From the NCBI GenBank assembly GCA_013396755.1, contig VWZF01003357.1, forward strand, positions 256,873 through 320,872: a stretch of DNA of 64,000 bases, in the 5' to 3' direction. Positions 25,401 through 40,400 of the stretch are shown here, piece by piece (within the stretch, counting starts at the first letter, position 1; each line of letters starts with the position of its first letter). This DNA is from Sclerurus mexicanus (taxonomy: Eukaryota > Chordata > Aves > Passeriformes > Furnariidae). The notes below the pieces were generated by a model. The model was not told where the DNA came from and did no database searches. It worked only from the letters and a program-made list of their open reading frames with translations. Made by a program: the position numbers and the translations under genes.

Positions 25401-28400
25401 TCCTGCTCTCCCCTCCTAGGAGCGCCCAGCCTCCGACTCCTGGCAGAAACTGGAGAAGTCCCGGGAGTACAAGAACAGCAACCAGCTGCGGGAGTATCAG
25501 CTGGAGGGAATGAACTGGCTGCTCTTTAACTGGTATAACAGGTGAGGAGGGGCCGGAGGCCTGTGTTTCCATGAGCAGTCCTGCTGGCAGCAGACCCTGG
25601 TGTGTGCTGTCATGGGAATAGCAGAGCTGGGGAACAGAGTGGACAAATGGGCCTGACAGAGCAGCCACTGAGTCCTTCAAGTGCTGGGGCTGGCAGGCAG
25701 CTGCCAGCAAAACTGGGTTTGCTTTAGCTTTCCAACTGAGTCTTTAAGAATGTTTCCCCCTAGTAAATACTGATGAATCTTGGAGGTAGTAGGGCTTAGC
25801 TATGAGTCTAAGATACACCTGATTTTTGGTATTGGAAGATGTGTGTTCTCAGCTGCAGCAGGCCATCAGATGCATCTTTCCCTGGCTCCTGTATACCTGA
25901 AAGACAGCATCTTTCATGCTGACTTTGAATCCATGATCTTGCAAGAAGTTGGATGGTCTGGGTTACCTGGACAGGTCTGGGCCACTATACCAGTGTCCCC
26001 CCACCTCCATGCTGCAGGGTCAGAGAGGTGTGAGTAGAGGTGATGTGCCTGACATCCCATCAAGGAGTTGGCATCAGGGCAGTTCCTGGTCTCGAGAGCC
26101 ACATTCACCTGCCCCTGTCCATCTCTGCAGGAAGAACTGCATCCTGGCTGATGAGATGGGGCTGGGGAAGACAATCCAGTCAATCACCTTCCTCTCAGAG
26201 ATATTTCTGATGGGCATCCATGGCCCTTTCCTCATCATCGCGCCTCTCTCCACCATCACGAACTGGGAGAGGGAGTTCCGCACCTGGACGGAGATGAACG
26301 CCATCGTGTACCACGGCAGCCAGATCAGCCGGCAGATGATCCAGCAGTACGAGATGGTGTACAGGGACACACAGGTGAGTGATGCACACAGTGCTCCCAG
26401 CCCTGGTTTCCTGCACTTGGGAAGCACTGAGCTGCCTGAGGAACTTGTTCATCTGGAGAGGGAAGGGTGATCTTTTAAGAACGCTTTGCTGGCCCGGGCT
26501 CGGGATGTGAGTGAACAGGCCCAACTCATGCAGAACAGGGAAGGTGCAGCAGAACCCCAGCCTCGATTCTTGCCCTGGCCTATGTGTCTGCCCTGGAGCA
26601 GTGTCTGGTTTGGAGACACACAGCCCATGGCCAGCAAGAAGTCTTGCAGGAACCTACCCAATGCTTGAGAGAGATTATTCTGAGGAAATCCCAGCTTGGA
26701 GCCAGATGCTCATACTGATACTGTCAGACAGGAGGTCTGACAGTGTCCTACCACCCTGCAGGAGTCAAGCTCTGCTTTCTGTCTCCCTAGGGTAACCCTC
26801 TCCCTGGGATCTTCAAGTTCCAGGTGGTTATAACCACCTTTGAGATGATCCTTGCCGACTGCCCAGAGCTGAAGAAGATCCAGTGGCGCTGTGTGGTCAT
26901 TGATGAGGCACATCGCCTGAAGAACAGGAACTGCAAACTCCTGGAGGGGCTGAAGCTCATGGCCCTGGTGAGCATGGCCTGCCCAGTTTCACCTGAGAGC
27001 AGGGTGGGCTGGAGATGGCCATGCCAAGCGTTCAGATGCCACTGTCACCAGCTCAGGCCCCATGCCAGACTGGGGGAAAGCCATCCAGGTCACTAAAGCA
27101 GTGCCAGAGACCAGGGGCCCTTTGGTGGATGGGGCATTGGTGCCCTGCAGCCATCACAAACTCCTTTTTGCTGAAGTGGAATATTAACCCACAGCAGGCC
27201 AAGTCCCCCTGTGCCATCCCACCTGTTTGTGCTCCCTAGGAGAGCCATGCCTGGCTTTGCAGCACAGTGCAGGCTACTGTAGCACACCAGGGCAGTTGCT
27301 GGCCAGCCCTGAAGAGCACCCCAGCAATGGTGTGCCTCATGCCCTGCACTGAGCAGGACTGTGGTATTTGAGCTGGTTAATACTGCTGTGCAAAATGTGG
27401 AACCAATCCATGCCAGGGATGGGAGGGCAGGACTGTGCATGGTAAAAAATGGATCAGTGAGCTGCTCTGAGAAATTAATTTGGATGTCCAGCTCCTTTCC
27501 AGTCCTGGGAGAAGCAGCACTGCTGTTTGCTGGACCAAGGGCCATCAAGCCTATTGGATCTTCCAGCCCTACCCCGCTGAGATCACACTCACCTGAAGCT
27601 GGGCCAGGCCTCCAAAAATTATTAGTCTTGTGACTCCAGTTCCTAAAGACCTTGTTGTTTCCCCATGACTTTGTGTCTTGTGCAGGTCCCTGCTAGGTTG
27701 TGAGCCTGGGGCAAAGCAGGATTGCCTCTGGTCCCACTTCATAACCATCACCTTCCTTTGTCAAGCCCTGTGGGAGCCTTCCACCTTACAGTTGCCCTTC
27801 TTTCATTGGTGGTGACTCTTGAGGACATTCCCTGCACTAGACTGAGCAGAAGGACTAGTCTGAGCAGTGAGCCCAAGGCTTTGGCAGCGCTGGGGCAAAG
27901 CAGCTGGTGCACCCAGAAGCAGCACCCAGTGGTGTCTGAAGCCTGAGCCACATTGTCAGGCCTAGGAGGGAGAGCATTCTCGAGGGATCATCCAGTCCTC
28001 ACACCCCCAGGTCTTGGAGTTGTCTCGACCCAATCTCCTTTTATTGCACATGTACCTACATGATGAACCTCTAAGAAATGCTCCCCCTTGTTCCTGGCGC
28101 ACAGTCATACCTGCCCCTCCCTGCTGATTCCATAGTACCCTGCTCAGGCTGGCCCTAGGAGCAGATCCCTGGTGCCCCTCAGTATGACATGGCTCTGGGC
28201 CATGTTCCCTCTTGTTCTGCCTGAGTCCTGAAGAGGGACATCCTGCCCCCAGCTGCACAGAAGATTGGGCCCTGTCAGTGTTCCTATCTGGCACCAGCAC
28301 AGCCCTGCGTCTTGTGCCAGGACTGAAGCCTGGGGGCAGTGTGAGATCTAGCTTTTGGCTGTTGTTGCTGCACAGAGCTAGACTGGGACATGTCCGGGGA

Positions 28401-31400
28401 AGCATCCTTGGGGCCACAAGACAGTGTTGTTTGGCAGTGGCTTGATCATGGCTGTCACCATGGCCAGGAGAGCCTTTCAGGGAACGTGTGTTCTCCCAGG
28501 CCACCCAGAGTGCTTCTGAGGCTGAAAGACAAGGATCAGTGCACTCTTAGGACTCCTTGGACCCAGCCAGTGGGGCTGAGCCCTCAGCCTGTTTTCTGTG
28601 TGTCCCCAGGAGCACAAGGTGCTGCTGACAGGGACTCCCCTGCAGAATTCGGTGGAGGAGCTCTTCAGCCTCCTAAATTTCTTGGAGCCACAGCAGTTCC
28701 CCTCAGAGACGGCCTTCCTGGAGGAGTTTGGAGATCTGAAGACAGAGGAACAGGTACCTAGAAGAGTGATGCTGGTGAACATTGGCACAGGCCACTGGGA
28801 CATTTGATGACCAAACCAAGCATGCTTTCAGACATGTGCTTCATGGAAGTGGATAGGACTTCTCATGGTGGGAGAAGCAAAGTTGTGACAGAACTCCCAA
28901 TGCTGCTTTGGAGAGAGGAGACCAGCTTGTGCCAAGGCTGCTCCCACCTGGCTCCCTGCTGCCTTTGCATCCCTGGGCAGCACAGCTCACCTTCCTCTCC
29001 CACCTGGTCTGTCCCTGAGACCACTAGGAGTGTAGGGGGAATGGCGAGGTCAGTAGGTCCATCTGTCAGTTGCCCATGTCAGGTTCCTGTGGAGAGCCTT
29101 CCTCCAAAGCTCCTCTTGAGTGTGGGTCATGGGAAGCTGCCCAGTGCCTTGGGCTGTTGCAGTGCCCTGTGAATGTGGGAATTGCACAAAGACTGTCATT
29201 CTGAAGGAGCAGGCACAGGCATATGAAGCAGTCACCATCTCAGCTGCTGTTCACTCTCTCAGCTCTCCTCCTGCATCAGACACCCAAGGCTGCCAGCAGC
29301 AGAAGCATGTGCAGTTCATGGCCCAGGACTGGTCACTCACGCACCTGCCCCAAGGATGCCAGCCCTTGAAATTGTCCTGGCTGGCTGCTGAGCAGCTGCT
29401 CCAGGGTCACTTGTAGTGGGTGTGTAGCCCGGGGGGGCTCTAGAATCACAGTTCTCTCCACTGTCCCCATGTGTTTGCTGTGTAGGGAGGGCAGTGAGTC
29501 TCTGCTTTTTCTTCAGGTGAAGAAGCTGCAGTCCATCCTGAAGCCCATGATGCTGCGGCGGCTGAAGGATGATGTAGAGAAGAATCTGGCACCCAAACAG
29601 GAGACCATCATTGAGGTGGAGCTAACCAATATCCAGAAGAAATACTACCGGGCCATCCTGGAGAAGAACTTCTCCTTCCTCTCCAAGGGTGCCAACCAGC
29701 ACAATATGCCCAACCTCATCAACACCATGATGGAGCTGCGCAAGTGCTGCAATCACCCCTACCTCATCAATGGTGAGGGCTGTGCACAGGAGGTGGGGGG
29801 ACACTCACAGGTATCGCTGCAACATTTACTGCTCACTGCTGGCAGAACTCGCCCATCTTGGGAGCCAGCTCAGGCCCTTGTGCTGTGTGCTGCTGCTGTG
29901 GCTGTGTTGCCCTCCCAAACAGCCCAGCTCCCTACAAGAGTTGCTTGCTGATGGGCACCTCAGAGTCTTGTGAGGCTCACTGTGTTTAGGGGTGTTCTGA
30001 CATGGGACCCTCTTCAATGTCCCAACCTGACTTGTTCTTCCAAGAGCTGATGCAAGCCCTGAAGTTTAGTCACAGGAGCAGAGGGTCTGCTGGAGGTCTC
30101 TGGCCAACCTCCCTAGCCCTGACCACACAGGTTCTGTTCCTTGCACGCTCCCTTGTTGCTGCCCTGGGTGGGAGGCTGGGGACAGCCACACTGCCAGCCT
30201 CATCAAGAGCTCACATCCCTTTTCCCCTGGCAGGGGCAGAGGAGAAGATCCTGGAAGACTTCCGTAAAACACACAGCCCGGAGGCGTCGGACTTCCAGCT
30301 GCAGGCAATGATCCAGGCAGCTGGGAAGCTGGTGCTTATCGATAAGCTGCTTCCCAAGCTGATTGCCGGTGGGCACAAGGTGCTCATCTTCTCGCAGATG
30401 GTGCGCTGCCTTGACATCCTGGAAGACTATCTCATCCAGAGGCGGTTAGTACAGGCTCCAGCATTCTCCATGGCTCCTCCACATCACCTCCATACACTGC
30501 TCATAGAGTGGCAAGAACACAGAGTGGGGATTTGCCCATTCCGTGCCCATGTGCCAGTGGATCTGAGTTACTGGTTACTGCTTGTGGATGCAGAGATCCC
30601 AGAGCAGAGCAGCTCAGACCTGTCCATTCTCCATAGTCCAGGGCCAGTCCTTGAAGTGACCAGGTGGAAGTAGATAGGATCCTTGGTCCTGGTTCCCATG
30701 ACCTTCATATCTGTGCCCTATGCATGGGGTTGTGATGATTTTGCCACCATAAGAGTCACAACTTTCAGGAACAATCACAGTGCATGCAGGCTGGTGGGGC
30801 CTGAGCATCCACCTGGGCACAGGTTCTGCCATAAGTCTCAGCTGCCTGTTTGCCCACACACAGCTCAGGGGAAGGATCAGGAAGGGATTTGAAAGCCACA
30901 GCCAGTTCAGGCCCTGCTGTGACGCTGCCCTCGCCTCTCCCGCTCTCGAGCAGGTACACCTACGAGCGCATCGATGGGCGGGTGCGCGGGAACCTGCGCC
31001 AGGCTGCCATCGACCGCTTCTGCAAGCCCGACTCGGATCGCTTTGTCTTTCTCCTGTGCACACGGGCGGGCGGGCTGGGCATCAACCTGACGGCTGCTGA
31101 CACCTGCATCATCTTCGATTCGGACTGGAACCCACAGAATGACCTGCAGGTAAGGGGCCAGGCTGCTGGGGGGTCCTGTGGCACAGCCCCTGTCACTCAT
31201 GCCAGGCAGGCAGGGCAGGGCAGGGCAGCAGCACATGGCTGTACTGGGCAAGGGATGCTGTGCCAGGAGAGCCGGCAGGAGTGTAGACAGAGGGGACAGG
31301 ACACAGGGAAGATCACGGTGTGTCTCTGAAAGCACAGATGGGCCACGGAGCAGGCAACACTATGTCCATTCCTGGAGTGGGATGCTGGAGTGGGTGCAGT

Positions 31401-34400
31401 GTTGCGTGGCTGCATCTGCAGAGAGCCAGGGCTCCAACCTGAGGCCCGTGTCCTTGCCCTGGGGGTACTGCAATCACCCATTCCTACTCCACAGCCATTC
31501 AGGCTGTGCCAGAGCCCTGCCAGTTCTGCCACAGGCACAGAATGAGGGTGCTGTGGTGGACTATGGCTTGGGTGGGTGGGTGTAGGTGCTGGTGTGGGGT
31601 ACCACAAGCCACATAGTCCTCATCCTGCTGGGCTCCCTGTGCTGACACTGTGCCCTCTGCACTCCCAGGCTCAAGCTCGCTGCCACCGGATCGGGCAGAG
31701 CAAGGCGGTGAAGGTCTATCGCCTCATCACCAGGAACTCCTATGAGCGGGAAATGTTTGACAAAGCCAGCCTGAAGCTGGGCCTGGATAAGGCTGTGCTG
31801 CAGGACATCAACCGCAAGGGCGGCACCAATGGGGTAGGTTGGCTGCCTGAGCAGGGTCAGGCAGGAGCTGCTGCAAGAGAGCTCTTCTCCTCCAACTGCA
31901 AGTCACTGCCAGGTTGGAATGGAAACTGGGCAGGCTTTGGAGAGGGCGAGCTCAATCCCACACACTTGCACTGCTGCTGTTTGGCCTGACAGACTATCCC
32001 TGCACTGCCACGGGTTTGGGGGACACATGGTGCTGTGTACGCAGTGGCATGGACTGAAATTCCTGACAGTCCCTCAGGCAGCATTTTGAAGTGACCTCTT
32101 TGCTGTAGCAGCAGCCGATCTGGGTTTGCTTGAGGCCTGTCTGCCCTCCTCCTGGAGCAGGGGGAAGAGCCTTCTCCTGCTGTGCAGTGGTCAGTGTTGC
32201 TGGCCAGGTTGGTGATGCTTCCATATTTTGGGCAGGTTCAACAGCTCTCCAAGATGGAGGTGGAGGACTTGCTGCGCAAGGGTGCCTATGGGGCACTCAT
32301 GGATGAGGAGGATGAAGGGTCAAAGTTCTGCGAGGAAGACATTGATCAGATCCTCCAGCGCAGGACACAGACCATCACAATCCAGTCTGAGGGGAAGGGC
32401 TCCACCTTTGCCAAGGTGCTCCATTGGAAGGGAAAGGGGATTCCCCTTGTGGGGGTGGGGGAGGAGGACATGCTGAGAGCATGCAGGGCTGGAGTGGTGG
32501 GCTATTCTCCTACCTCTTTGTGGAGACATGTCTGCGTGGAGGCCGAGCTGTCCTGTCCCACTGTGCCCAGGAGTAAGACCTGTGTGCCCTGGGGTCTGAC
32601 ATACCCCCTGAGAGAGCCTGAGGAGCCCAGCTCTGTGCTGCGCTCATGGCTGGTGTCTGCTGGGGCACCAAGGGCCATCTGTCTCTTCTCATCTTGTGTA
32701 GCCCAGGCTCTGTTTACAATGGGTCAGGCAGAATAGAGGGTTCAGCTCCCCTAGGCGAACAAAGAACCCTCTAGTATATGTCAGTATGGGGTGTAACACC
32801 CCACAGCAGTGAGACTGTGTGCTCAGACAGGCGTGGGGAGGACTCTCTGTGTGGGAGAAGGCACATCTGGATGGTGGGTTGCACCCTGTTCATTCTTTTT
32901 GCACTCTCAGGCCAGCTTTGTAGCATCCGGAAACAGAACTGACATTTCCTTAGATGACCCCAACTTCTGGCAGAAGTGGGCAAAGATAGCAGAGCTCGAC
33001 ACAGATGCTAAGAATGAAAAGGTAAGATCCAGTTTGCGGTCTGTGTGCCCTACATCTGATCAGACACTGGGTGGTGTGGTCTCCAGGTGGGAGCTGTGTG
33101 CTTCTCCTGGGCTCCTGAAGGGATTTGTGCTGGGCATTAAGAATTACTGCAGGGGAAGACTGGCACACGAGTGCTGGCTAAAGCCCTGATTTATTTAGCC
33201 ACATGTTGGTCTGTGTTTCCCTGATATTCAGGTTGCTCAGTCTGTGCTCCCAGCTACTCTCAGACCTGGTTAAGGGGCAGCAGTTGGGGCAGCATGAGAG
33301 GGGAGGAGAGGATGAAGGAACCAGTGCAGTGGCTCAGCTGTGAGCCCAGCAGGCTGGTGTGACTGCCTGTCATGAGCTGGGGCTGTGCAGAGTTCCCCAT
33401 AGCACAGGCAGGCATGAGTGACTCCCGCTGCCAGTCACGTTGGTGCAGGCAGTCTGGGCAGCTGGGGCGGGGCTCCAGCATGGAGCATTGCCAGGACAGT
33501 CCCATGCTGCCCTCCAGGTGCCAGCTCTGATCTCCCAGTTCTCTGGCTGTCTCTCTGAGCCCAGAGACCTTTGTTAGTGCAAAGGGGTTCCAAGTGGCAG
33601 CGCTTGCTGTGGCTGGGCATTGGTGGAGTGAGCAAGGCTCTTCCACACTTGGGGGATGTAACTATTCCCCAGCCCAGCCCAAGTCTGTGTGAGCCCTCAG
33701 ACCTTGGGCAGAGGGTAGCATTTGTTATCACAGCTCCAGAGGAGGCCTGGAGAGCTGGCTTGAGTTAGTGTGCTCCAGCCCTGGAGCTCACAGTGCTGGG
33801 CACATTGTTCCACTGCAGCTCCCACAGCTGGGTCTCAATGGCAAAGGAGGTGTTTGTTGGGGTGAGGCTCAGCAGGGCCCCAGCTCTCCCGCAGCAGACA
33901 GAGAGGAAGCCGTGGTGTGTGTGACTCTGGGTGCTGACCTGGGTTCCCTCTCCTCTCTCTCGGTGGCCCTCCAGGCCCTTTGCAGGGCTGCAGCTCCCCT
34001 GGGCCTGTTCAAGGGACCTTCAGCCCAGCAACAAGCTCAGCCGTTTAGTGACCTAGAAACAAAGTGGGCTTGAAATTCATTGAGGCTCATGTGGAATAGG
34101 TAACGTGAGAGCAGGGAGGTCCCTGAAATTAGTTGTGTGTCACATGATCATGTTTAATGCCAAGGTGATAACCATGTAACCACAATAGCCACATTTCTCT
34201 ATTGTGATTTCTTCATAACGTTTGATGTGTGGGTTCCAGCAGTAGCAGGGGAGGATTTTGAGCAGCTGCAGTGAGTGGCATGACAGTGCTGAGACACTGT
34301 TGGTTAAGAGGTTTGTGTCAGACACAGTGGGGGCTCTGGCTGAGCAACCACTGGTCTGACATGCTGTAGTAGGAGCAGTGCAGTAGGGTGCGGGAGAGGT

Positions 34401-37400
34401 TGTCTGGGCCAGCAGGATTTGGCCTTGACAGTGCAGAAGTGGTGTGAGAGAAGCTCCCCCTCAGCTTGGGCAACTTCTCCAGGACTTCTCCCTTTTCTTA
34501 GAGTGTCAAATGCTCCCTCATGCTGCCTGTTGGTTATTTCCCATATTCAGCTGAATACTAGCCATGTTCATCTGGGCCTGAAGTGACTGTGGGTCAGGCT
34601 GAATATTTTGATGTTGCTTAAGAAGCAAATCTCTCTAAAAGCCAAACATGAATAGAGATGATAGGAGCTGCCTATGGCTTCTCCTGGCCTGGTGGAGCAA
34701 GTGGGGACAGATTTGGATTGTGCCACTCCTTCCTCCACCAGTGTTTGTAGCCCTGCAGTCCTGCCTGCACGGGTGGGAACAAGCAATAAAGGCAAGTGGA
34801 TCTGGCAGGCCATGTCTGGGTGAAGGTTGCAGGCCATATATGAATGCTCCTGGAGTGTCACCTCTTGCCTTCACTGTCAAGTTGGCTCCTTCCCAAGCAG
34901 CAGCTGTGGGCAAAAGCAGCAGCTGGGGCTCTGGCGAGCCAGTGTCCTACTTCTCCTGGCCTGGGAGCAGAGCTGCTGGGCATTCCCCACGTGCCGCTAG
35001 GGAGCATCTCCCAGGGGCATCATCCTTGTTCTTCACCCTGGCCCTCTCTGCCCACAGAAGGAGCTCTTCAGCTGAGCACTGTGGTGGAACTGGGAATCAC
35101 AGAATATCCTGGGTTGGAAGGGATCCACAATGGTCATCAAGTCCAACTCCTGGTCCTGCACAGGACAACCCCAACACTCCCACCACACGCCTGAGAGTAT
35201 TGTCCAAACCCTTCTTGAGCTATGGCTGCTTAGGGCCATGACCTCTGCCCTGGGGACCCTGTTCTAGGGCTCAACCACCCTCTTGGGGCAGAACTTTTTC
35301 CTGTATCCTATCCACATGACACAGCTCCATGCCATTCCCTCAGGTCCTATCACTATTGTGTCACCAGAGAGCAGAGATCAGTGCCTTCCTCTCTGGCTCC
35401 CCTTGTGAGGAAGTGAGGGTGGGCTGGTGCTGCTGCCTGTTGGGAGGCAGGAAGGGACAGATGGGGTCGCACCTCTCTGCTGGCCCTGCTGAGCTGGTGG
35501 GCTCATCTGCAGCTCAGGCTCTGCAGCTGGCTCCAGTGCAGCCCCAGGGCCCTGCTGTAATTCCAGCTAAGGCAGCAGTGCCAGAGAGATGGTGTTAGAC
35601 AGCAGCAGGAGGGAGACCCTGCAGCTCTGCAGAGCTCACTGCTCAGGCGGAGGCAGTTGGGGGGCACATGTGTATGTATGTGTGTGTGTGTGTGTCCCAC
35701 ATGCCTGAAATTGAGGCAGATTTAGCTGGCATGGATTTATTTGACAGGGCAGGGGTAAAGAGGTGGGTACATGCTATTTAATTTCATTTTGCTCCCTCCT
35801 GCACCTCCTTGGAAGCTGCCTTTCCTCTTCCAGCCTACCTGTCCCCCAACACAAAGATTATACCACCTTCAGCACGGCACTTGGCACAGGCAGTGCTGGG
35901 AGGGCCAGGAGTGACTCAGAGCTGAGTCAGCTGCTGGCTGTCAGTAGTTTGGACCCAAAGGGGCTGATTTTCAGCCTGTCATCATTCAGGCTGAATTTTG
36001 TGCTGGCCAGGAGTTGTCTCAAATGTGCAGGCAGCGCTGCACACAGGTAATTTGGAGCAGGTCTCCCAGTGGGAAGGTTAGTCACGGGACTGGCAAGTCA
36101 AGAGCCGGGTGTGAGCAGAGCCAGGTGGCAGGGGGGAGAAGAGCACATACAAGATTTCCTACCCATATCTGAGCACGTTCTCTGCTCTGTCCCTCACAGG
36201 AGAGCCTGGTTATTGACAGACCCCGGGTGCGGAAACAAACCAAACACTACAACTCCTTCGAAGAGGATGAGCTGATGGAGTTCTCTGAGCTGGACAGCGA
36301 CTCAGACGAGCGACCCACACGCTCACGGCGCTTCAACGAGAAGACGCGGCGGTACCTGCGGGCTGAGTGCTTCCGTGTGGAGAAGAACCTGCTCATTTTT
36401 GGGTGAGTCTCCCCCCTCCCAGAGAGCATGGCCACAGCCTCCAGCTGCTCCAGCACCCATGGGCCACTTGCTGTCCCAGCCACTTTCTGTCCGTCCTGCT
36501 TGCAGCATCCCCTCCTTCCAGCAGTGACCTCCTGGGTGGGACCTGGGCTCTAAACAAATGTTTGGGATAGAAGGAGAGTTAGAGGGGTAAAGCATGAGCT
36601 GACATTTGGCACTTCCACAGTCTGCTCCTACCTCTGCCCTCTCTAAGTTCTGCAAACCTCTCCCCGTCTCTGCTCATGTAATGAATGGGAAAAACACCCC
36701 ATCTGGAAACTGGCAGGGCCATGCGCCTCAGAGAGCTTCTGGAGAGAGGTGCCAGCAAGGTCTCTCATTGCACAGGAGTGCTTACTCTGTCCCTGCTGTT
36801 TCAGCTGGGGACGCTGGAAAGATATCCTGACCCACGGGCGGTTCAAGTGGCACCTGAATGAGAAGGACATGGAGATGATTTGTCGGGCTTTGCTGGTGTA
36901 TTGCGTCAAACACTACAAGGGGGATGAGAAGATTAAGAGTTTTATCTGGGATCTCATCACACCAACAAAGGATGGCCAGAACCAGGCTCTGCAGAATCAC
37001 TCAGGTATTGCGTGTTCTCTCTGCCATTGCATCTGTACTGTGGGACCGAGGCTGCAAAACTTAAAGCGGAGCTGATGGAAACAGTGTGCACGTGGCTGTG
37101 TTGCAGCACTGCGATTCTCTCTGAACAGAGAAAGGGGCTTCCATGGAGTTGACCTCCACACTGATCCTCAGAGCCAGCAGCAGGGACTGGCTGAGTGGAG
37201 GAGGCTGTTTCCTGGCTCCAAGTGCCATGGTTGGTGCAGAGAGAGCCTTGTGGTGGGAGCAGAGACACTGCAAAGTTTTCTCTGGCTTCTGAATGCTGTT
37301 GGGGTTCCCCTGTGCAGGGAGACACTGAGCAGTGAGCTCATGGGGTACTGGTGACCTTATGAACACATTGGGTGTGATAGCTGTGAGGGTGCTTCTTCCA

Positions 37401-40400
37401 CCCAGAGCACTGACCTGCACAGCTGTTCCTCAGGCCCTCACACAACACAGCATGGACCTTATTCAGGGACTCTGCCTGTGCCTCTGGGCTGCACTGGCAG
37501 CTGTGCCAAGGAAAGCTGAGTGTGCAGCTGAGCATCCATCTCACTTCATCTCCAGCTTATGTTTCCCCTTGCCATGGTGCTTGTCCCAGACATACTGGTC
37601 CTCAGTGTCTGCCCTGATGGTTTAGAGTTAGGGTGCAGCGTTGGTTTGTCCTGAGACACTCTGCACTGCAGAGTTTTCCCCAGATGATGCTGCCTTCTCT
37701 CACTGTGTGTAGAAGGACCCTTGTCCCAGGTCTGGCTGTGCCCTGTCTGCTCAGAGGCCTCACTCGCTTGTTTTCCAGTGTGTGTGAGGTCACACACATG
37801 TCAGATTTTTAATTGCATCTGTGTTCTGTAGGGTGTGTCCTCAGCTTCAGACAGGTCACCCAGAGCCTTCCCAGCTGTGCTTTCCCACTGGGTCTGGCTC
37901 TGTCTTGGTGGTGGATGCTGCAGATTGATCCCCTCACCTGCAGTGCAGTGGCTGCTCTATGTGGGCTCCCCTGGAGCCCACCCTGCAAACAGGGCAGCTG
38001 CAGGGCCTTTGTCTTTTGTGCTGTGACCACAGAGTGAGTGCTGACTTCCTGCGTCAGCTGGGGGGTTGTGGCCTGGGACACGTGGTCACAGCCTGCTATA
38101 TGTCAGAGGGCTCTCATGGACCTCCCAGCACATGCCTGCATCCTGCGGCTCTCGGGACAGGTGAGTGGGGCTGGGGGAGGCTTGGGGAGTCAGGGCCCAG
38201 CAGCTGCGTGCCCCTTCTGACCTTTGGCACATGGTGGGTAGTGAGGGGACTGGAACTCTGCAGACTGCTTTTGGCAGCAGGGAGCCAGGCTGAAACCTGG
38301 GTCTCGGGTGGTGGAGCACAGGGAAGGCTGTTCTGAAGTGGTGCTGCTGCTGAGCTCCAGTTGTGTGGTACTTGGTGCTTAAAACCCCCCATCACCATTT
38401 ACTTCTGCCTGGAGGTGTCCAACTGGCTTTGCAGTGTGAGGTCCAAGTATGTGGCCTTCAGTGGCTGCCTTAAATTATTCCAGTCACCTCCTGTAATGGG
38501 AACCACCCTGGCAGTGCCTCCTGCCCTTGCCACACAGCCCTGCCCCCAGCATCTGGTACTGTGCTTGAGAGCCCTGTGGGGAGCAAAGCAAGAGTCAGAA
38601 ACAAACTAGTTGGTATGAGAGGACTTGATTTAGATAATGCTGATTAATGAATGAGCCACAGTTTCAGTGGAGGATCAGGATTGCTGCAAGAGCAGCACTA
38701 ACATTGGATACTGAGCAGAGAAGCATCCAACAGCTTCTCCATCAGCTCTTCAGAATGGCTTTTCCCACCTTTGAAACCTCCACATGATCTTGGCTAGAGG
38801 AGCAACGACACCATCCAGCCTGATGTCAGGAGCTGGAGGAGAGCAGAACCCTCCAGTGCAGAGCAGCCACAGCTGGGGAGCCTCAGGTACCATTCAGTCT
38901 GCAGAGAGCTGGCCAGGCAGACATGCCTTGGGCTTCCCTGATGTGCAGAAAGCGACAGCAACCTCCAGCCCTTGCTGGTGCATCCTGGAGCTGTTCCTTC
39001 TCAATCCCATATCTGTGTGACCACAGGGACTGAGTACAGCACCCAGGCAGCCCAACTCAGAGCTCTGCTGATCCAGCACCATCCTGCCTTCCATCCTGGA
39101 AGAAGTCAAGCTGCTGAGGAAGCAGCATTTTCCCAAAGGCCAGTTTGGTGTTGGGGATAGAACCCTGGTGCCCACTGCAGGCCTCCAGCAGCCACCTGGG
39201 CTGCAACCCTTGTCCTGTCATGGAGCTGCAAACCTTATGTAGGAGTTGAGAACATGATAATGCTTTCTCTTCTTCATTGGTGGCAAGACCAGACAGGTGG
39301 GACAGGACTGCTCAGGCACTCTTTCCCCTTCACACACATGGGCAGCAGAGGATGTCTGCAGGATCTCCCTCAATATCTGCTTCCCAGGGAGGCAGCTTAT
39401 CCCTCTCCGAAGATTCCAAATAATAGTGACCACACCAGGAATTGTTTCCACATTCTGCTGTGAACTCACATCTTATTTCAAGGTTGAAATGTGTTTAATT
39501 TTTGGCTCCAGCCACTGGACCTCATTTTATCATTGTCAGCTGGATGGGACCGCATTCCCTTTCCCTTTGATACCTTAGCCCCCTGCACTGATGTGGTTCC
39601 CCCACAGCCCTACTCCTGATGCACAGCATAAGAAACAACCCTTACAGATCAGATCAACAGGTCTGCTTGTCTTTGATCGTTTGGAGTTTCTTGTTTGAAC
39701 TCCTGTCCCAAATCACTGTCCCCGCAGGGTGACCTTCAGAGCTGGCTGCAGTGTCTGGAGAAGGCTCCAAGAGCTGTGCCCAGGACCAAGGTCTCTTCTG
39801 TGCTTCTGTGGGATATTTTTACATATCAAGAGGCCATGTTTGCGCTGTGCACTTCCTCCTCCTTAGCTATCCAAGCTGCAGCTGGGAGCTCTGCATGGCC
39901 TCCTCCAGCTCCTGGCTCTGCTGCCCTGCCTGGCAGCCAGTGCCGGAGGTGCCTGGTGGCAGTGCCTGCCCGTGCCTGTGGTGCCGTGGTTCTCACTGGC
40001 TGCCACTCACTGTTACAGGTTTGTCAGCACCAGTGCCCAGGGGCAGGAAGGGGAAGAAGACGAAGAACCAGATGCTGCTTCCTGAGATAAAGAATGCGGA
40101 CTGGCTCGCCACCTGCAACCCCGAGGTGGTCTTACATGATGACAGCTACAAGAAGCACCTCAAACAGCACTGCAACAAGTGAGTCACAGAATCATTGAGT
40201 GGTTTGGGTTGGAAGAGACCTTAAAGAACATCTTGTTGCATGCCCCCTTGGCCAAGGACAGGGACACCTTTCACTAGCCCAGAGTGCTCCAAGGCCTGTC
40301 CAACCTGGTCTTGAACATATCCAGGGATGGGGCAGCCACAGCTTTTCTGGGCAACCTGTGCCAGGGCCTCACCACCCTCACAGGGAAGAATTTATTCCAA

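Larger units (their letters stand above)
20024..33021. other. Introns between CHD6 exons 4 and 19
   Basis: Short to medium introns (0.2-2.4 kb), GC-moderate, with no recognisable genes or repeats in either orientation. The stretch 23820-24010 is AT-rich and may be a conserved noncoding element. The duplicated donor at exon 9 is described under findings. Confidence 0.75.
33022..36199. other. CHD6 intron 19 (3.2 kb)
   Basis: Holds the reverse CR1 fragment and the TG microsatellite. Nothing else recognised. Confidence 0.85.
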